Source: an uncultured Gammaproteobacteria bacterium
GTDB lineage: Bacteria; Pseudomonadota; Gammaproteobacteria; Pseudomonadales; Pseudohongiellaceae
Assembly: GCA_913060975.1 (NCBI GenBank)
Contig: CAJXVC010000002.1
Location: 62,001-126,000, forward strand
Direction of reading: 5' to 3'
DNA length: 64,000 nt
Translations under genes and position numbers: made by a program
Shown: positions 39,804-47,596 of the stretch, in pieces
How the letters are laid out: every line of letters starts with the position of its first letter
How positions within the stretch are numbered: position 1 is the stretch's first letter
The notes under the pieces: model-generated
What the model saw: the letters and a program-made list of their open reading frames with translations, nothing else
Databases searched by the model: none
Told to the model about the DNA's origin: nothing

Positions 39804-40403
39804 TCACGATGTATTTTGCAGTGGCGTGCTATGGCTGATTAGCGTGGTGCTGATAGTGCGGTTGTCACCATGAATGACATCAAACATGCGCACTGGAAAA
39901 TGCTGTGTTGGCCGGTCGGCGAAATAATGCTCCAGCGTGCTTTTCACGACCGGAAAGGCGATTTCGCTCCAGGGGATTTCATCTTCGCGAAACAAGGCAA
40001 CATCCTCGGACTCGATACCGGCGCTGAAGTCGAGGTTTGCCAATTCAGCGCGAAAGAATAAATACATTTGATTAATGTTGGGCAGGTTGAACAGTGTGTA
40101 TAGAGAATCGTTCGCTACCCGAATCGAGGCCCCGGCTTCCTCGCGTGTTTCTCTGATTGCACCTTCAAGGCTTGATTCCCCATTCTCCATGAACCCGGCA
40201 GGCAGTGTCCATTTTCCCGACCTGGGCTCGATGGCGCGTTTGCAGAGCAGCACTTTGTCCTCGTAGATCGGGAGTGTGCCAACGACGTTCTTGGGGTTTT
40301 GGTAGAAGATGGTTTCACAGGCGACGCAGACATGGCGAGGTTTGTCGTCGCCCTCGGGTATATGCACGGTAATAGCGGCAGCGCAGTGATGACAGAACTT
40401 CAT
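39804..40403 (-). CDS. Nudix hydrolase with N-terminal zinc ribbon
   Basis: A 199-residue hydrolase: a zinc-ribbon-like start with paired Cys (MKFCHHC and CVAC), then the Nudix box in GFMENGESSLEGAIRETREEAG, which fits the G-x5-E-x7-R-E-x-x-E-E pattern. ATG 40403 gives the usual MKFCHHC start; the frame is open to 40442. Substrates of this subfamily are varied (ADP-ribose, NADH, nucleotides). Confidence 0.87.
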   Translation of the reverse strand: MKFCHHCAAAITVHIPEGDDKPRHVCVACETIFYQNPKNVVGTLPIYEDKVLLCKRAIEPRSGKWTLPAGFMENGESSLEGAIRETREEAGASIRVANDSLYTLFNLPNINQMYLFFRAELANLDFSAGIESEDVALFREDEIPWSEIAFPVVKSTLEHYFADRPTQHFPVRMFDVIHGDNRTISTTLISHSTPLQNTS

Positions 40404-40494
40404 AGCGTGGTTTTCGGTTACTGTGCGACCGAATGGTCGCACGGCAGGCTAGTGTACTGTCTTCAGTTGCAGATGTGAAAAGTCGTGGCGCGGA

Positions 40495-41265
40495 TCAGAT
40501 GCGATTGATTTCGCAATGCAGTCGGAAGCGCTTGGAGGTCATGTAGGCTTCAATGTCTCGTAACCGTGTCTCAAGCTGGCTATACAGATGAGTGCACTCG
40601 TCTCGGCTGTAAGCGCGAGAGCTGTGAGAGCTGCGAGAGTCGTGTGCGTTGGGCTCAGCGAATTCTGCCGAAGCCTGCGCGGCCTCGCCTGTATCTATGA
40701 CTTCTTCTTCGTTCACATAGCCTTTGCGTACCCTGCTGCGGGCTTTTCTGCGTGCCATGCGGGCCGCGTGGCGTTTGCGTTTGTCAGCTCTGCGGGCCTC
40801 TTTGCGGTGTCGGCGATCAAGACGGTCTGCATCGGTCAGGAACGGGTCGCGGTCAAAAACGATCCAGCAAATAATGTAGCCCCAAAATGTAAAAGGGCCG
40901 AAAACAAACAGCGAAATAAAGGTAAGCAGTCTAACGACAAATGTGCTGACTTCCAGGTAATCGGCGATGCCCGAACAGACACCTGCTATTCGCTTATTGC
41001 GCTCATTGCGATAAATAGGCTTGCGGTAGTCCAACTGGCGAAAATGTTCTGCTGTTTCGGAATCGCGAACATAGTCACGCATTTTTTCCGGGGTCAGGTC
41101 TTTTTCCATGACATAGTATGTAATGAAGTAGCCAAGTGCCAATGGCGGCCAGGCCAACACACAAATTACGAAAACGACTCGTACCAGTGCAGCAGGGATT
41201 TCCAGTTGATCGGCAATGCCAGCGCAAACACCCAGCCACATTTTATTGTCGCGATCTGTGTACAT
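40495..41265 (-). CDS. pspC: PspC-domain protein with two PspC units
   Basis: A 256-residue protein with two tandem PspC modules, about residues 5-60 (NKMWLGVCAGIADQLEIP) and 85-145 (NKRIAGVCSGIADYLEVS), each with membrane helices, then a basic stretch and a C-terminal helical region. E. coli PspC has one module and ~120 residues, so this is a doubled form. Its start lies 1 nt from the pspB stop. PspC with PspB releases PspA from PspF under envelope stress. Confidence 0.9.
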   Translation of the reverse strand: MYTDRDNKMWLGVCAGIADQLEIPAALVRVVFVICVLAWPPLALGYFITYYVMEKDLTPEKMRDYVRDSETAEHFRQLDYRKPIYRNERNKRIAGVCSGIADYLEVSTFVVRLLTFISLFVFGPFTFWGYIICWIVFDRDPFLTDADRLDRRHRKEARRADKRKRHAARMARRKARSRVRKGYVNEEEVIDTGEAAQASAEFAEPNAHDSRSSHSSRAYSRDECTHLYSQLETRLRDIEAYMTSKRFRLHCEINRI

Positions 41266-41266
41266 T

Positions 41267-41506
41267 CTATTTGCCTCCAGGCTCGTTCTGTTCGCGCCAG
41301 TCAGGTACTTCGGCGTCCAGAATAGACTCGAGGATATCGATGCGATCGCGCATGGATTCAGCCATGCTGCCCAACTCGCTCAGCTGATAATGGCTTTCCG
41401 GTTCGCTATGTTTGCGACGGCGATCTTTGCGCAGAATGATTATCCAGAATGTGACGGTACCCAGTACCAATGCCACAAGAGAGATAATGAACTCAAATAG
41501 ACCCAT
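41267..41506 (-). CDS. pspB: Phage shock protein B-like
   Basis: A 79-residue protein: one N-terminal membrane helix (about 5-24, FIISLVALVLGTVTFWIIIL) and a cytoplasmic helical tail with a leucine/isoleucine heptad (SMRDRIDILESILDAE), as in PspB. It lies between pspA and pspC on the same strand. Confidence 0.87.
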   Translation of the reverse strand: MGLFEFIISLVALVLGTVTFWIIILRKDRRRKHSEPESHYQLSELGSMAESMRDRIDILESILDAEVPDWREQNEPGGK

Positions 41507-41537
41507 GATAAAAACCTAATGATCGAAGTTAAGCGGA

Positions 41538-42197
41538 TTAGCCTTTGTTAAGTTTACTCTTGAGCGCTTCCAATTCTTTATCGATGGACTCTTGCTTTTC
41601 CAGCTCATCAAACTCGCTTTGCAGGTTGCTCTGTTCGATGTGAGCGCTATCCATCTGGCCTTCCATCAGGTCGATCTTCTTTTCGTAATACTCAAATTTG
41701 TCCATGGCATTGTCAATAGCATAGCTATTCAGGTGGCGATTGACGTGTAGCCGAGACTCGGTAGCCTTGCTGCGCATCACAATTGTCTTTTGGCGCGCAC
41801 GAGCATCATTCAGTTTAGCCTGGAGTTGTTCGATTTCGACACTGAGCTTGTCCAGAGTCTCGTCGAGTTTCAACATGTCCTTCTCAGTGATTTCGATACT
41901 GGCGTTGATATTGGATTTTTCCATGAGGGCGGCTTTCGCCAGATCTTCACGGCCTTTCGACAATGCCAGTTCAGCTTTGCCTTCCCAGTCACTCGCCTGT
42001 TTTTTCAATTGATCCAGACGGCGATTCAAGGTCTTCTTTTCAGCAATTACCTTGGCTGTGCCGCTGCGCACTTCGACCAGGGTCTCTTCCATTTCCTGAA
42101 TGACCATGCGAATCAGCTTCTCAGGATTCTCGGCTTTGTCGAGCAGGGCGCTGATATTGGAATTGATGATGTCAGACATTCGCGAAAATATACTCAT
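41538..42197 (-). CDS. pspA: Phage shock protein A
   Basis: A 219-residue coiled-coil protein of the PspA/IM30 (ESCRT-III-like) family: MSIFSRMSDIINSNISALL… amphipathic start, then long coiled coils. It binds PspF to hold it inactive and coats damaged inner membrane. ATG 42197 follows GAGGTAAGAG; the open frame reaches 42236 but lacks the family N-terminus there. A sigma-54 promoter lies 60 nt upstream. Forms pspABC. Confidence 0.95.
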   Translation of the reverse strand: MSIFSRMSDIINSNISALLDKAENPEKLIRMVIQEMEETLVEVRSGTAKVIAEKKTLNRRLDQLKKQASDWEGKAELALSKGREDLAKAALMEKSNINASIEITEKDMLKLDETLDKLSVEIEQLQAKLNDARARQKTIVMRSKATESRLHVNRHLNSYAIDNAMDKFEYYEKKIDLMEGQMDSAHIEQSNLQSEFDELEKQESIDKELEALKSKLNKG

Positions 42198-42256
42198 TAC
42201 TCTTACCTCAAAGTCTCTCGGAGTATCCACCCACATCGGGTGACTTGATTATGTTT

Positions 42257-42274
42257 TTGCAGAGTCTGTGCCAA
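42257..42274 (-). promoter_or_regulatory. Sigma-54 (-24/-12) promoter of pspABC
   Basis: On the minus strand the element reads TTGGCAC…TGCAA with GG and GC separated by exactly 10 bases, as required for sigma-54. The start would be near 42247. An A/T-rich tract at 42299-42320 is a candidate IHF site, and the PspF activator sites would lie further up toward pspF. Confidence 0.85.
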
Positions 42275-42416
42275 CTTCACAGTCTATGTAACACACTGAT
42301 AAATAACATATTAAAATTTTCCGGGTTTGATAGCGCGACAGCTCATGGCCAAATAACGCAACAAGTGGTAATTTTCACTACACGATGGCCGGGGTAGTGG
42401 AAGGGGAGTTCACAAC

Positions 42417-43445
42417 ATGGAACGTATGAGCAAGAGCGGGTCTGCACCGCGTATGCTGGGCGAATCCGCCAGCTTTCTGGAAATGCAGGAACATATCTCC
42501 GCAGTGGCACCGCTTAACAAGCCGGTACTCATTGTCGGTGAGCGTGGTACGGGCAAGGAGCTCGTTGCTGCGCGCTTGCACTATCTGTCGCGCCGTTGGG
42601 ATCAAAACTTCCTGAAGATAAATTGTGCGGCGATGTCAGAAACCCTGCTCGAAGCTCAGCTTTTTGGCCATGAAGCGGGTGCCTATACGGGCGCTACCAA
42701 GCAGCGCATGGGTTATTTTGAACGCGCTGACGGCGGCACGCTGTTTCTTGATGAGCTGGCCAATACCGACCTTTCGGTTCAGGAAAAGATTCTGCGCGTC
42801 ATCGAATACGGTGAATTCGAGCGCCTGGGTGGCAATGAGACCTTGTCGGTGGATGTCCGCATTATTGCTGCTACTAATGAAGACTTGCCTGAGTTGGCAC
42901 GAGCTGGAAAATTTCGCGAGGACCTGCTGGATAGATTGGCCTTTGACGTAATTACGCTGCCACCACTGCGTGAACGCGCCGAAGATATTTTGATATTGGC
43001 CGAGCATTTTGCAGTAGGTATGGTCAAAGAGCTGGGTGGCGAATACTTCGCTGGCTTTTCAGCCAAGATCGAAAAGCACCTCGGTCATTACCCGTGGCCG
43101 GGTAATATTCGGGAATTAAAGAACGTGGTGGAGCGAGCTGTCTACCAGCACGGAGACAGCGTCATCGGCAATCTGGTTTTCAACCCATTTGATTCGCCGT
43201 TTCGTCCAGTGCCGGGCAGGGATTCGCTCTCTGCGGGAATTGATGACGCTGGCAATGAAGGTGTGCCCGATTTGTCTGTTTTAGAAACATTCGATTTTAA
43301 ATCCGAAGTCCAGAATATCGAAATCAAACTGCTCAAGCAGGCGCTGGAAAAAAATCAGTTTAACCAAAAGAAGGCTGCCGATTTTTTGAACCTGAGCTAT
43401 CACCAGCTGCGCGGTTATTTGCGCAAGTATGATTTGCTTGGCTAA
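42417..43445 (+). CDS. pspF: Psp operon sigma-54 activator PspF
   Basis: A 342-residue bacterial enhancer-binding protein without a receiver domain. Walker A GERGTGKE (41-48), the sigma-54 contact loop as GAYTGA (88-93) in place of the usual GAFTGA, Walker B GGTLFLDEL, and a C-terminal Fis-type HTH (NQKKAADFLNLSYHQLRGYL). It is divergent from pspABC, the standard arrangement, and is regulated by PspA. ATG 42417 follows AAGGGGAG. Confidence 0.93.
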   Translation: MERMSKSGSAPRMLGESASFLEMQEHISAVAPLNKPVLIVGERGTGKELVAARLHYLSRRWDQNFLKINCAAMSETLLEAQLFGHEAGAYTGATKQRMGYFERADGGTLFLDELANTDLSVQEKILRVIEYGEFERLGGNETLSVDVRIIAATNEDLPELARAGKFREDLLDRLAFDVITLPPLRERAEDILILAEHFAVGMVKELGGEYFAGFSAKIEKHLGHYPWPGNIRELKNVVERAVYQHGDSVIGNLVFNPFDSPFRPVPGRDSLSAGIDDAGNEGVPDLSVLETFDFKSEVQNIEIKLLKQALEKNQFNQKKAADFLNLSYHQLRGYLRKYDLLG

Positions 43446-43480
43446 CAATCTGCTGGTTTATCAAACAATGCGAATAATCA

Positions 43481-43507
43481 AAAAAGGAGGCTTAGCCTCC
43501 TTTTTTG
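43481..43507 (+). terminator. Rho-independent terminator after pspF
   Basis: GGAGGC/GCCTCC stem (43486-43500) with a TTA loop, flanked by A and T runs, so it can act in both directions. It lies 36 nt after pspF and between it and the convergent serine hydrolase gene. Confidence 0.88.
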
Positions 43508-43539
43508 TATTCAATTCGCCCCTAAAGGCTGTTTCAGGC

Positions 43540-44793
43540 TTAGTCTTGCATGGCCTCGTAAACTACACGCTGCGCGACATTATTGTTAAACGGTGAACGT
43601 GGGCCGCCGCGCTTTTGTTCCATGTAAATCATGTAAAAGTCATTCTCCCGGTCGACCACAAAAATGGTGCCGCCAATGCCGCGCCAACCAAAGTTGTGTG
43701 GCCCGTCCGGGTCATCGGTTGTGGGCTGTAGATGAAAGCCCAGCCCCCAGTCGCCAGTTTCCCCGTAAAAGAAATACTCCCGCGAAACATCGTCACCGAT
43801 TTTCTTTTCCAGCATAGTATCCAGAGTTGCTTCTGCAATAATTCGTTCGCCACGATAGACACCACCGTTGAGAAGCATTTCGGCAAAGCGCACATAATCC
43901 TCGGTGGTAGAGTTCAAGCCACCACCGCCAGAGAGCATTCGGCGAGGAATGGTATTGTCAGTCATGTCGCCATGAATTGGTTCGGCAATACGGTTGGCTT
44001 TGCTTTTGGGGACCCAGAAAGAAGTCTCTTCCATACCCAGGGGCGAGAAGATTCTCTCAGCGAGCAACACATCCAATGTTTGCCCGGCAGCAACTTCCAG
44101 TACAGCGCCAAGGACATCTGTCGAGTGGCCGTAGTGCCAGGCGGTTCCCGGTTCAAAATAAACCGGCAGTGCGCCGATGCGGCTGGCAAATTCCTGGGCA
44201 AGCATGTCACCAGAAAGTTCGCTGTTATACAGTTGGCCCAGTTCACTGTCCGGCGAGAAAATATATTGAATAAGCCCAGACTCATGACTCAGCAAGTCTG
44301 CCACAGTAATCGAATTCATCGCCGCGCGCCGCTGACCGGTATCACTATCAATCACCTGGAGATCGGCAAAGGCCGGAATGTAGTCTTCAATCGGGTCGTT
44401 CAATGCCAATAGGCCATCTTCAACCAGAGTCATGGCAGCAACGCTGACCACAGGTTTGGTCATCGAGTAGATACGAAAAATAGTGTCCTTGTTCACCGGG
44501 TCTTGAGTGCCTTCGGCGCGATAGCCAACGCTTTCCAATACGCCAACGCCCTCGCTGTTACCGACTAAAAGCAATGCGCCGGGCAAGAAGCCGCCATCAA
44601 TGGCAGCTTGCATCTGCATTTTGATGGCGTCTATTTCCGTCTGATCAATGCCGAAATTTGTTGAATGAATACGATTGATCGAGCTGAGATTGCTGGCTTC
44701 ACTCGATGTCGACTGATCATTCGTTGCAGTGCAACTGAGCAACAGGCTCAGAGACAGAATAGAGACTATTTTCAGGAAGTTTGTTGTTGTCAT
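43540..44793 (-). CDS. Beta-lactamase-fold serine hydrolase (lipoprotein)
   Basis: A 417-residue serine hydrolase of the class C/EstB family (Pfam Beta-lactamase). N-terminal signal peptide with lipobox LLLSC; Ser-x-x-Lys as SMTK; the Tyr motif as YGHS; and a Gly-rich GWRGIGGT near the C-terminus. More likely an esterase or D-Ala peptidase than a resistance enzyme. ATG 44793 is preceded by AGGAGAA; the open frame extends to 44904, overlapping the upstream DUF3501 gene. Confidence 0.86.
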   Translation of the reverse strand: MTTTNFLKIVSILSLSLLLSCTATNDQSTSSEASNLSSINRIHSTNFGIDQTEIDAIKMQMQAAIDGGFLPGALLLVGNSEGVGVLESVGYRAEGTQDPVNKDTIFRIYSMTKPVVSVAAMTLVEDGLLALNDPIEDYIPAFADLQVIDSDTGQRRAAMNSITVADLLSHESGLIQYIFSPDSELGQLYNSELSGDMLAQEFASRIGALPVYFEPGTAWHYGHSTDVLGAVLEVAAGQTLDVLLAERIFSPLGMEETSFWVPKSKANRIAEPIHGDMTDNTIPRRMLSGGGGLNSTTEDYVRFAEMLLNGGVYRGERIIAEATLDTMLEKKIGDDVSREYFFYGETGDWGLGFHLQPTTDDPDGPHNFGWRGIGGTIFVVDRENDFYMIYMEQKRGGPRSPFNNNVAQRVVYEAMQD

Positions 44794-44896
44794 TAGTGCT
44801 TCTCCTAGAATGCCTGACCGGCTTGCAGGTTTTATTGGCTGACCATGGCTCTCAAGCGCAGAGGTGGCGTATAGCTGAGCAGGGGCAAGCAAAGTG

Positions 44897-45511
44897 TCAA
44901 GCAAAATCCCGTAGCAGTGATTCGGTGATTTCCTTGGCTAACGTGTCAGTGCTGTATTGGTAGTTCATGTGCTCGCTGCGAATAATCCAGTCAGCACCAG
45001 CTTTGGCTGCAGCGATAGCCTCATCACTGAATTCGAAACGTAAGAAATGTACCGATGACGTTTTATCATCTGTCGAGCGCGGCAAGTCTTCGTTGGCAAT
45101 GGGGAACACCGGATCATGATCGCCGATCTGTATTGAAATCAATTCTTCGATACCGATCAGTTGGCCCAGACGTTCGCGGCGTTCTACTTCGTCAGGGTAT
45201 TCGAGCATGAAGGTGACTTTCAGATTTTTACCGTCAGGAATTAGCGGGTTGTAGGCTTCCAGTTCGCCTTTCAGATCTTCCTTGGCAGTTATTTTTTCTG
45301 CCCGGATCAATTCAAGCACCTGATAGCGCATGACCATATAGTCTTCGAAATGCAGCATGGCATTGGGCCCCAGCGCGACGCGTCGGGTTTTCTTGTGGTC
45401 CATGATAGCGGTGCGAATTGCCGGGCGCTGTGCCTCATAGGCTTCGATGGAAAGCAGGTCTGAAAGTGAAATCTTTTTCATAGCTGGCTTTACCTCATTA
45501 GTTGATGTCAT
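44897..45511 (-). CDS. DUF3501 family protein
   Basis: A 204-residue cytoplasmic protein: KKISLSDLLSIEAYEAQRPAIR and the FEDYMVMRYQVLELIRAE segment match DUF3501, whose function is unknown but which is regularly found with rubrerythrin and the Fe-S protein as here. ATG 45511 follows AAGGAGGA, which lies at the stop of the upstream Fe-S gene. An internal ATG (45481) also has a GAGG site. Confidence 0.85.
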   Translation of the reverse strand: MTSTNEVKPAMKKISLSDLLSIEAYEAQRPAIRTAIMDHKKTRRVALGPNAMLHFEDYMVMRYQVLELIRAEKITAKEDLKGELEAYNPLIPDGKNLKVTFMLEYPDEVERRERLGQLIGIEELISIQIGDHDPVFPIANEDLPRSTDDKTSSVHFLRFEFSDEAIAAAKAGADWIIRSEHMNYQYSTDTLAKEITESLLRDFA

Positions 45512-45524
45512 TGCATGTCCTCCT

Positions 45525-46874
45525 TCAGATGCCGTAAGCCATTCGTAACATGTCGATTGGGTGTACGGTGGGCTGCTCGGAGTTGAGATTATTCTCGATG
45601 TGTTTGCCGGCTACTGGGCAATCGCTGCCATACATATCTGGTTTGGCTTGTTCAATGGCGCGAACAATAGGGCGGGCAATCTTGTTGGCAAACTCCAGTG
45701 TTTCTTTCTTGACGCCATAGGTGCCGTCGTGACCTGAGCAGCGTTCGATGTTTTTTACGTTGGTGTCTGGAATCAACTCGAGAATCTGGCGTGTCTTCGG
45801 GCCGATATTCTGTACGCGCTGATGGCACGCGACATGGTAGCTGACAGCACCGAGGTTGGTGGTGAAGTCGGTATTCAGTTTGCCGTCCTTGTGCAGTTTA
45901 ACCAGGTATTCAAACGGGTCATTGAAAGCGGCGGCAACGGTTTTGACTTGATCGTCGTCCGGAAACATCAGGGGCAGTTCCTGTTTGAACATCAGCACAC
46001 AGGAAGGCACTGCTGCCATTAATGCATACCCTTGCTGGACCAGATCATAAAGTATGGGAATGTTCTCGTTCTTCAGGCGAGTCACGGTATCCAGATCGCC
46101 CAGTTCCAGTTTTGGCATGCCGCAACAATGTTCTCTGGCCGGCAATGCGACTTCGATATTGTTGTGTTGCAACACCTTGATGACGCTGTCGGCCACATTA
46201 GGTTCGTTGTAATTGCAGTAGCAGGTAGTAAACAGTGCCACTTTGCCCGCTCTCGAGGCCGCTGACTGGGTGCCGCTGTCAGTTTTGGCGGGGTCATAGA
46301 TTAGTGGAGCTTGCTGTTTACGGGCCGGCTGACGAGCATACTCGGGTAATTTGGCCTTGCTGTGGATGCCCAGCGTACTTTCCAGAACACCGCGAATGGC
46401 GCCATTTTTATTGCCACCATTGACCAGGGAATTGATAACGGGTTTGGACGCCAGTTTGCCAACCATATCGGTACTGGTAATCAGATTGTCGCGCAAGCTG
46501 GTTTGGCCCTTCTTGAATTTGATGGCTTTGGCGCGCAGCATTAAATGTGGAAAGTCTACATTCCATTCATGGGGAGGTACGTAGGGGCATTTGCTGAGGT
46601 AGCACAGATCGCACAAGTAGCATTGGTCGACTACCTTGGTGTAGTCAGCTACATCGACGCCATCGACTTCGAACGTGTCGCTTTCATCGACCAGGTCGAA
46701 GAGAGTAGGGAAGGCATTGCACAGGCTGACGCAGCGTCTGCAGCCATGACAGATGTCGTAAACCCGTTCCAGCTCTTTGTTTAAAAGTGCTTCATCCCAG
46801 AACTCGGGGTCGTTTTGCTTGAGGGGGTGTCGGGTTGGCGCATCAAGCCCGCCTTCTCTGCCTTGCTCTGCCAT
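45525..46874 (-). CDS. GlpC/HdrD-like heterodisulfide-reductase-type Fe-S protein
   Basis: A 449-residue protein with two [4Fe-4S] motifs (CHGCRRCVSLC at about residue 42, and CYLCDLCYLSKCP at about 83) and C-terminal CCG-type domains (EHCCGMPKLE and ACHQRV…ERCSGHDG), as in GlpC, LldE or HdrD. It probably passes electrons to a partner; the location between rubrerythrin and DUF3501 suggests it feeds the peroxide-reducing rubrerythrin. ATG 46874 follows a GAGG site. Confidence 0.87.
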   Translation of the reverse strand: MAEQGREGGLDAPTRHPLKQNDPEFWDEALLNKELERVYDICHGCRRCVSLCNAFPTLFDLVDESDTFEVDGVDVADYTKVVDQCYLCDLCYLSKCPYVPPHEWNVDFPHLMLRAKAIKFKKGQTSLRDNLITSTDMVGKLASKPVINSLVNGGNKNGAIRGVLESTLGIHSKAKLPEYARQPARKQQAPLIYDPAKTDSGTQSAASRAGKVALFTTCYCNYNEPNVADSVIKVLQHNNIEVALPAREHCCGMPKLELGDLDTVTRLKNENIPILYDLVQQGYALMAAVPSCVLMFKQELPLMFPDDDQVKTVAAAFNDPFEYLVKLHKDGKLNTDFTTNLGAVSYHVACHQRVQNIGPKTRQILELIPDTNVKNIERCSGHDGTYGVKKETLEFANKIARPIVRAIEQAKPDMYGSDCPVAGKHIENNLNSEQPTVHPIDMLRMAYGI

Positions 46875-46970
46875 GGTGAGCCTCTTTTTACCAATGCGCA
46901 CTCGATACGAAATGGAAGTGAGTAAGCGCTGCGCAGACCCAGCAATTTGCTTGTCCGGGCCGCAAACGAA

Positions 46971-46994
46971 ACCTGCCGCCCGAAGGCGGCAGGT
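46971..46994 (-). other. UUCG-capped hairpin downstream of the rubrerythrin gene
   Basis: A perfect 10-bp stem ACCTGCCGCC/GGCGGCAGGT. On the transcribed (minus) strand the loop is TTCG closed by C-G, i.e. an extra-stable UUCG tetraloop. It starts 18 nt after the rubrerythrin stop and 96 nt before the Fe-S gene, with only short T runs after it: partial terminator or RNase barrier. Confidence 0.7.
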
Positions 46995-47012
46995 GAAAAA
47001 CGCGTGCCGGAG

Positions 47013-47432
47013 TTAGTCGTCCAGCGCGTCCAGGGCTTTTTGGAAGCGATTGGCATGTGAGCGCTCGGCTTTGGCCAATGTTTCCATCCAGTCGGCAATT
47101 TCGTCGAAACCCTCGTCACGGGCGTCTTTAGCCATGCCTGGGTACATATCAGTGTACTCGTGAGTCTCGCCAGCAACCGCTGATTTCAGGTTATCGGCAG
47201 TGCCGCCAATTGGCATACCGGTAGCCGGATCACCGACTTCTTCGAGGTATTCCAGATGGCCGTGGGCATGACCTGTCTCACCTTCAGCCGTGGAGCGGAA
47301 CAGCGCTGACACATCGTTGTAACCTTCAACGTCCGCCTTTTGGGCGAAATAAAGATAGCGGCGGTTTGCCTGTGATTCTCCGGCAAAAGCGGCCTTCAGG
47401 TTTTCTTCAGTCTTGGATCCTTTGAGCGACAT
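47013..47432 (-). CDS. Rubrerythrin (ferritin-like domain only)
   Basis: A 139-residue di-iron protein with two E-x-x-H motifs (ETGHAHGH and ERSHANRF) and E-x6-Y elements ([13 protein letters not shown]). It lacks the C-terminal rubredoxin domain of classical rubrerythrin, so electrons must come from another protein. Functions as a peroxide reductase in the cytoplasm. First gene of the unit; RBS AGGAG. Divergent from oxyR. Confidence 0.92.
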   Translation of the reverse strand: MSLKGSKTEENLKAAFAGESQANRRYLYFAQKADVEGYNDVSALFRSTAEGETGHAHGHLEYLEEVGDPATGMPIGGTADNLKSAVAGETHEYTDMYPGMAKDARDEGFDEIADWMETLAKAERSHANRFQKALDALDD

Positions 47433-47506
47433 AGTGAATCTCCTGTCGATTTCTTGTGGTGAACGCGAAAGTTAGCGCTTGGAACTTAGATAGATGGTTT
47501 ACAGCA

Positions 47507-47549
47507 ATTCTAACCCTTACTTTACGGATTGGCATCATTGATTGCCAAT
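47507..47549 (-). promoter_or_regulatory. Rubrerythrin promoter with OxyR-operator candidate
   Basis: On the minus strand a -10 TAGAAT (47507-47512) is placed so that the -35 position at 17-bp spacing (47530-47535) falls within a 22-bp imperfect palindrome (arms ATTGGCA 47528-47534 and TGCCAAT 47543-47549). OxyR activators often bind over or next to the -35. The -35 itself is poor, as for activator-dependent promoters. Confidence 0.5.
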
Positions 47550-47596
47550 AGGTATTTTTAATGTCTTGATCGCTTTTTTCGATTATATTCTACCTT

